Part shown: piece by piece, positions 60,126 to 64,000 of the stretch | Layout of the letters: each line of letters starts with the position of its first letter | Numbering within the stretch: position 1 is the stretch's first letter | Assembly (NCBI RefSeq): GCF_014062315.1 | Contig: NZ_JACGLT010000004.1 | Coordinates: 336,656 to 400,655, forward strand | DNA: 64,000 nt | Direction: 5' to 3' | Source of the DNA: Gelidibacter maritimus | GTDB taxonomy: Bacteria; Bacteroidota; Bacteroidia; Flavobacteriales; Flavobacteriaceae | The notes under the pieces: model-generated | Databases searched by the model: none | Told to the model about the DNA's origin: nothing | Seen by the model: only the letters and a program-made list of their open reading frames with translations | Made by a program: the position numbers and the translations under genes

Positions 60126-62171
60126 ATGAAAAACATTATAAACAAGTGGTATAAGAATCATTCACTTATTTACAAAATCCTTTTATTTATAGGGACTACT
60201 TTTTTAATTGTTTATCTCTTTCCGAAAAGTGGTAAGTTCAAGTACAATTTCGACAAAAATAAACCATGGCAATCTGAAAACCTTTATGCGCCTTTTGACT
60301 TTGCCATTCAAAAGTCTCCCGAAGAATTACAGAAGGAAAAATCTAATATTGTCAAGGAAAGTGCAGTGTATTTTGATCTTTTGGAAGAAGTTAAAGATTA
60401 TGTATTTGAAGATTACAACACAAAATTCAACGCTACATTCGACGACTCATTAGGCAGAAAAAAAACGGAGTTATTTAGAATTGGTAGATCTGTCTTGAGC
60501 GAGATCTATAAAAATGGCGTCTTGGAAGAAGATTATAATTATCCCAACGATAAGAATGTAATCTTGTTGGATGGTCAAAACCAGATTGCCTCCACTACTT
60601 ACTCTGAGCTTTCTAAAATAGAGGCTTTTAGAGGATTATTGGAAAAACAACTTGAAGATCGTGGCAATGCAAAGTTCAAGGCAGTTTTTGTCTCAATGTT
60701 TTTTGATCTGATTGAGCCTAATCTCAAGGTCAATAAGTCTATTACTCAGAATGCACTAAACGAAGAATTGGATAAAATTTCTTCAACACGAGGTAATGTT
60801 GAGAGAGAAACTCTGATTATATCTAAGGGCGAATTGGTTGAAGGTCATAAATATGACATCTTAAAATCTTTGGAGTCAGAATATGAGTCTCAAGTATGGA
60901 GCGCTTCAAACTACACATGGGTGGTAATTTCCTATTCCATATTAGTGGCCTTAACTTTATTGATGCTGCTTTTGTTTCTAAGAAAATATAGAAAAGAAGT
61001 GTTTTTAGATAATACAAAAGTGACATTTATATTTTTCAATATTCTGTTAATGGTTTTACTGACAACCCTCATTGTCAATTATAATTCCAAATATGTTTAT
61101 GTGGTGCCGCTATGTGTGCTTCCACTTGTACTAAAAGCGTTTTTTGATGCGAGATTAGGATTGTTCTCGCATGTCTTGACGGTACTCCTATTGGGCTTTA
61201 TAGTCCCAAACAGTTATGAATATATGTTTTTGCAAATCATAGCTGGTATTGTCACTATTCTTACCGTTTCTGAATTGTATAAACGGGCCAATTTATTTAT
61301 TTCGGTAGGGCAAATTACCCTTATTTATATCATTACCTATTTTGCATTCTTTGTGATTCATGAAGGAAGTATCGCCACGCTCAACTTTGAGGCTTTCGGA
61401 ATGTTTATATTGTGTGGCTTGGCAACCCTTTTTGTGCAACCACTTATCTATATTTATGAAAAGTTGTTTGGATTGGTGTCAGATGTTTCTCTGTTGGAAC
61501 TTTCAGATACCAACACTAATTTATTGAAAGAATTGTCAAATAAGGCACCAGGCACATTTCACCACAGCTTAAATGTGGCCAATTTAGCTGAAGCTTCTGC
61601 TAATGAAATCGGTGCTAATGCCATGTTGGTTAGGGTTGGGGCGCTTTATCATGATATTGGGAAAATGAAAAACCCGACCTATTTTACTGAGAATCAATCC
61701 ACGGGTATCAATCCACATGACGAATTGTCACCGCGAGAAAGTACTAACATTATTTTTTCGCATGTCTTGGATGGGATTGAAATAGCAAAGAAGAACAATC
61801 TGCCGGACCGCGTTATTGATTTTATCAGAACGCATCATGGCACCAGTGTGGTATACTATTTTTATATGAAGGAAAAGGAGTTGGATATTGCGACAGACAT
61901 TGAAGATTTTAGATATCCAGGTCCAAAACCGTTTAGTAAGGAAACGGCAATCTTGATGATGTGTGATAGTGTAGAGGCAGCCTCTAAAAGTTTGAAAGAC
62001 CCGTCATCCACTAAGATCAATCACTTTGTTGAAAACATTATCAACAAACAAATGGAGGACGGGCAGTTTTTAAATGCCGATATTACCTTCAAAGAGATTG
62101 AATCGATTAAGAAAATATTGAAAAATAAATTAGCTAACATCTTCCATCTCAGGATAGAATATCCAGAATAA
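60126..62171 (+). CDS. pgpH: 7TM-HD cyclic-di-AMP phosphodiesterase PgpH
   Basis: Membrane hydrolase expected to degrade c-di-AMP. 681 residues from the ATG at 60126: one transmembrane helix (about 15-35), an extracellular 7TMR-HDED domain (about 36-260), seven transmembrane segments (about 265-440), and a cytoplasmic HD domain (about 470-670) with 'PGTFHHSLNVANLAEA', 'LYHDIGKM' (HD pair) and 'FIRTHHGTSVV'. Length and topology match the family. Monocistronic with its own promoter; no diadenylate cyclase gene is in the window. Confidence 0.94.
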   Translation: MKNIINKWYKNHSLIYKILLFIGTTFLIVYLFPKSGKFKYNFDKNKPWQSENLYAPFDFAIQKSPEELQKEKSNIVKESAVYFDLLEEVKDYVFEDYNTKFNATFDDSLGRKKTELFRIGRSVLSEIYKNGVLEEDYNYPNDKNVILLDGQNQIASTTYSELSKIEAFRGLLEKQLEDRGNAKFKAVFVSMFFDLIEPNLKVNKSITQNALNEELDKISSTRGNVERETLIISKGELVEGHKYDILKSLESEYESQVWSASNYTWVVISYSILVALTLLMLLLFLRKYRKEVFLDNTKVTFIFFNILLMVLLTTLIVNYNSKYVYVVPLCVLPLVLKAFFDARLGLFSHVLTVLLLGFIVPNSYEYMFLQIIAGIVTILTVSELYKRANLFISVGQITLIYIITYFAFFVIHEGSIATLNFEAFGMFILCGLATLFVQPLIYIYEKLFGLVSDVSLLELSDTNTNLLKELSNKAPGTFHHSLNVANLAEASANEIGANAMLVRVGALYHDIGKMKNPTYFTENQSTGINPHDELSPRESTNIIFSHVLDGIEIAKKNNLPDRVIDFIRTHHGTSVVYYFYMKEKELDIATDIEDFRYPGPKPFSKETAILMMCDSVEAASKSLKDPSSTKINHFVENIINKQMEDGQFLNADITFKEIESIKKILKNKLANIFHLRIEYPE

Positions 62172-62201
62172 AAAATTCATTATAAAAAGTCCTTAAAATA
62201 G

Positions 62202-62232
62202 TTGCTTTCTTTGGAATGAAGGGCTACATTTG
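62202..62232 (+). promoter_or_regulatory. promoter of the tRNA pair
   Basis: TTG (62202-62204), 20 bases, then TACATTTG (62225-62232): a complete Bacteroidota -33/-7 promoter, 34 bases before tRNA-Ser. Confidence 0.75.
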
Positions 62233-62266
62233 CATCCGCATTTAGAAGATGTTCTTTAACAAAATA

Positions 62267-62350
62267 GGAGAGGTGCCAGAGTGGTAATGGAGCAGATTGC
62301 TAATCTGTCGACGCGAAAGTGTCGCCAGGGTTCGAGTCCCTGTCTCTCCG
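62267..62350 (+). tRNA. tRNA-Ser (GCT)
   Basis: Acceptor GGAGAGG pairs with TCTCTCC; anticodon arm 'agattGCTaatct' gives GCT for AGC/AGU; long variable arm as in class II tRNAs; T arm 'GGGTTCGAGTCCC'. The 3' end reads GCA, so CCA is not encoded. Confidence 0.95.
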
Positions 62351-62369
62351 CAATTTTTAGATAACCATT

Positions 62370-62447
62370 CGGGGTGTAGCGTAGCCCGGTTATCGCGCCG
62401 CGTTTGGGACGCGGAGGTCGCAGGTTCGAATCCTGCCACCCCGACCA
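62370..62447 (+). tRNA. tRNA-Pro (TGG)
   Basis: Acceptor CGGGGTG pairs with CACCCCG; anticodon stem CCGCG/CGCGG around loop TTTGGGA gives TGG; T arm 'CAGGTTCGAATCCTG'; discriminator A and encoded CCA. Confidence 0.96.
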
Positions 62448-62450
62448 TTA

Positions 62451-62487
62451 AAAGCCTACAAAATCTATGATTTTGTAGGCTTTTTTT
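62451..62487 (+). terminator. terminator of the tRNA pair
   Basis: AAAGCCTACAAAATC-TAT-GATTTTGTAGGCTTT perfect 15-bp stem with T run. Confidence 0.93.
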
Positions 62488-62541
62488 ATTTGCAGCGTTG
62501 CCAACGCAGTTGAGCATAAGCATGTAAATAAAAAAAGACGT

Positions 62542-62562
62542 AAAACCGCTCTTCGCGGTTTT
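62542..62562. terminator. second hairpin before the insertion sequence
   Basis: AAAACCGC-TCTTC-GCGGTTTT, perfect stem, 11 bases before the left IS end. Bidirectional; it may stop read-through into or out of the element. Confidence 0.75.
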
Positions 62563-62573
62563 AGGCTTTTAAT

Positions 62574-62597
62574 GGATCAAGTCAAAAAGTTGTGGGA
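62574..62597 (+). repeat. left inverted repeat of the insertion sequence
   Basis: Shares CAAAAAGTTGTGG and the TCAA preceding it with the repeat at 63977-64000. Confidence 0.8.
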
Positions 62598-62605
62598 TTT
62601 TAGGA

Positions 62606-63598
62606 TTATGCATAAATTGTTGTAAGTCTGTACAGGAAGAATTCCATGTTTCTAACCCCTCTGAACTGCGCTCTAAAAGCTTTTATTTTTGCATTGAACG
62701 ATTCTGCAGAAGCGTTGGTACTTCTGTTGTCAAAATAGTTCAGTATATTTTGATAATGGATTGACATGGTTCTGGAGATGGTATTAAAGCTTTTAAATGC
62801 CGCCTGTCTCACTTTTTCATCCCACTTTGCCAATCTTATGAGAGCCGATGTCTTGTCCTTTGTGTTGTTGAATATCCAGGAAAGGTTCTGACATAATTTA
62901 TATGCTTTTTCCAGATCGGGATAGCGTGCAAAGAGTATTGCTGCCCTTTTTTGTTGATTATCAGTCCACTTACTGCTTGCTTTGTAAAGTAGATATCTGC
63001 TCCTGGCCAATAACTGTTTTAACGTATCCTCATTGGGCAATAACTCCGGAGTGTATTTTGTGGATTTGGTCCTGGCGTTTTCAATGGCGTCATTTTCAGC
63101 ATCCAGTGCTTCCCACCTGTGCTTGATCCTGATCTCCTGCAGTGCCTCCAGTGCCAGTTTCTGGACATGGAAACGGTCTATGACCAAGGTTGCCTCGGGG
63201 AATGATCTTCTAACGATCAGACCCATGTTCCCGGCCATGTCCAAGGTGACTTCCCTGACCGTTCTTCTTTGTTTTAAAGGGATCTGCTGCAATACCCTTA
63301 TAACATCCTCTGCCTTGGTGCCCCTGACCATGGCCACTATGGCCCCCTTTTTTCCCTGGGCGTTTTTATTGGTCACTATGGTATATAGTTCTCCATTGGA
63401 AAAAGCGGTCTCATCAAGGGATAGGTAGCCTCCAAGGTTTTGTGGGAAGAGGAGCCATTGCTTTGCATGCGCTTTCTGGTCCCAGGTCTTAAAATCGCTT
63501 AGATAGTCCTTGTACTGCCTTTGCAGGTTCCTGGGACTGACGCCATAGAACTTGGCAACAAGCGATGTGCTCGAGGCATTGTTACTGACGGATCTGTT
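62606..63598 (-). CDS. IS transposase catalytic part (orfB, DDE, ISL3-type)
   Basis: About 330 residues in a frame open from 63598. The first Met-like codon (GTG at 63376) lies inside the catalytic core, so translation must enter from orfA by frameshift. Catalytic residues: Asp in 'YLSLDETAFSNGELYTIVTN', Asp in 'VTLDMAGNMG' with 'VIDRFHVQKLALEAL', and Glu in 'STNASAESFNAKIKAFR'. The last residues give 'MEFFLYRLTTIYA'. Frame is intact, so the element may be functional. Confidence 0.9.
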   Translation of the reverse strand, partial: NRSVSNNASSTSLVAKFYGVSPRNLQRQYKDYLSDFKTWDQKAHAKQWLLFPQNLGGYLSLDETAFSNGELYTIVTNKNAQGKKGAIVAMVRGTKAEDVIRVLQQIPLKQRRTVREVTLDMAGNMGLIVRRSFPEATLVIDRFHVQKLALEALQEIRIKHRWEALDAENDAIENARTKSTKYTPELLPNEDTLKQLLARSRYLLYKASSKWTDNQQKRAAILFARYPDLEKAYKLCQNLSWIFNNTKDKTSALIRLAKWDEKVRQAAFKSFNTISRTMSIHYQNILNYFDNRSTNASAESFNAKIKAFRAQFRGVRNMEFFLYRLTTIYA

Positions 63599-63956
63599 TT
63601 AAAAAAGTAGCAAACTCACTAGTGATCCTAGTTCCTTTTGCTACCAATTGCCAATCTCTGGTTACCACTGTACCCGTGTCCCGGTCAACCCATCTGCGAC
63701 GTATGATGTGCAGAAAGACGTTCTTTCCACGTATAGGAAAATCCTGAACCGTGGCCTCAGGGAAGAATCCTTTGGAATGAAGCCTAATGCCACTGTGTCC
63801 CTCGGGGACGGTGTTCAGTTCCGTAAAATAAAAGTGGAGCTCTTCGCCTTTGACCTCGTGTTTTTTAAGATCAAAATAGGTCACAAGAACTTCGGGGAGT
63901 AATAAATTGGCAATAGATAATAGTGAATCTGAGGACATAGAAAATTTTTGTTCCAA
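63582..63956 (-). CDS. IS transposase N-terminal part (orfA)
   Basis: 124 residues, with 'LLLPEVLVTYFDLKKHEV' near the start and 'GFFPEATVQDFPIRGKNVFLHIIRRRWVD' in the middle, the N-terminal region of ISAon1-type transposases. It ends 'EFATFLKQIRQ' and overlaps the orfB frame by 17 bases; orfB is offset by +1. The tract TTTTTTAAAAC just before the overlap is a candidate slippage site: loss of one A joins orfA to orfB, whereas loss of one T would give a stop. Confidence 0.85.
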   Translation of the reverse strand: MEQKFSMSSDSLLSIANLLLPEVLVTYFDLKKHEVKGEELHFYFTELNTVPEGHSGIRLHSKGFFPEATVQDFPIRGKNVFLHIIRRRWVDRDTGTVVTRDWQLVAKGTRITSEFATFLKQIRQ

Positions 63957-63976
63957 AGTTCTTTTATTTTTCCTTA

Positions 63977-64000
63977 CTCCACAACTTTTTGTGTTGACCC
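63977..64000 (-). repeat. right inverted repeat of the insertion sequence
   Basis: Reverse complement reads GGGTCAACACAAAAAGTTGT then GGAG; it pairs with the left end at 62574. It runs to the last base of the window, so it may continue. Confidence 0.8.

Larger units (their letters stand above)
62574..64000 (-). mobile_element. ISL3-type insertion sequence (ISAon1-like)
   Basis: About 1.43 kb. Left end GGATCAAGTCAAAAAGTTGTGG (62574 on) and, reading inward from the window end, GGGTCAACACAAAAAGTTGTGG (64000 to 63979) match at about 19 of 24 positions as terminal inverted repeats. Between them lie two transposase frames on the minus strand. The right flank is outside the window, so the exact end and any target duplication cannot be checked. 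Confidence 0.85.

Noticed and set aside
62242..62523. 93-codon minus-strand frame across the tRNA genes
   Set aside because: It runs antisense through tRNA-Ser and tRNA-Pro; the apparent protein is the well-known spurious translation of tRNA genes.

Overview
The window is an AT-rich chromosomal stretch of a member of the Bacteroidota, almost certainly Flavobacteriaceae. The genus cannot be fixed from the sequence alone. Support comes from type IX secretion (T9SS) cargo tails, a PorP/SprF and OmpA-family outer-membrane pair, a flavobacterial six-domain ribosomal protein S1, an S1-to-PgpH set of typical flavobacterial housekeeping genes, the absence of Shine-Dalgarno sites, and many TAnnTTTG (-7) promoter boxes, the Bacteroidota consensus.

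Layout. 1-6451: the 3' part of rpsA, a secreted T9SS type A protein, then a plus-strand run pyrR, unknown gene, pyrB, STAS-like gene, rnz. 6438-8562: a small unknown protein, pdxH and a CAP-domain lipoprotein. 9192-18956 (minus): a four-gene T9SS surface operon with a signal-peptide protein, a 2119-residue type B adhesin built from HYR-like repeats, a PorP/SprF protein and an OmpA-family TPR/WD40-like protein. 19298-23528 (plus): a SixA-like phosphatase, the ppk1-ppx polyphosphate pair and a beta-barrel protein. 23875-29838: miaE, a lipoprotein, dnaX, the RNase P RNA gene, rsmD, a DUF3822 protein and a membrane protein. 30027-34749 (plus): a RecD-like helicase, then the tight operon kdsB, HAD hydrolase, kdnB-like dehydrogenase, acyltransferase. 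35101-39771 (minus): yebC, phhB, an RmlD-like protein, glsA, gcvT and a small membrane protein. 40793-46113 (minus): the threonine operon thrA-thrB-thrC, interrupted by a four-helix-bundle gene. 46395-62171: nnr, a TlpA-like thioredoxin, hutH, a second small unknown protein, clpC, gyrA with a TPR gene, an NlpC/P60 protein, a thiolase and pgpH. 62267-64000: tRNA-Ser(GCT), tRNA-Pro(TGG) and an ISL3-type insertion sequence.

How parts work together. pyrR/pyrB belong to pyrimidine synthesis. thrABC converts aspartate to threonine and has a long leader carrying a Thr/Ile-rich 19-codon reading frame. kdsB activates Kdo for LPS, and its kdnB-like neighbour suggests the 8-amino variant (Kdo8N). The T9SS operon supplies a very large surface protein with its probable anchoring partners. 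PPK and PPX make and degrade polyphosphate.

Most of the window is ordinary core genome. The best leads for something undescribed are: (1) a four-helix-bundle gene flanked by inverted heptamer arrays (TGACGGR) inside the thr operon, a candidate mobile cassette, with further 7-nt-periodic arrays in other operon gaps; (2) an NlpC/P60 protein whose catalytic Cys is Ala; (3) the candidate thr leader peptide; (4) the kdsB/kdnB operon; (5) two related unknown proteins sharing a YIS-x-R-x-N-x-Y core; (6) regularly spaced TTCATCGAT sites and a 92-bp inverted-repeat structure in gene-poor gaps.
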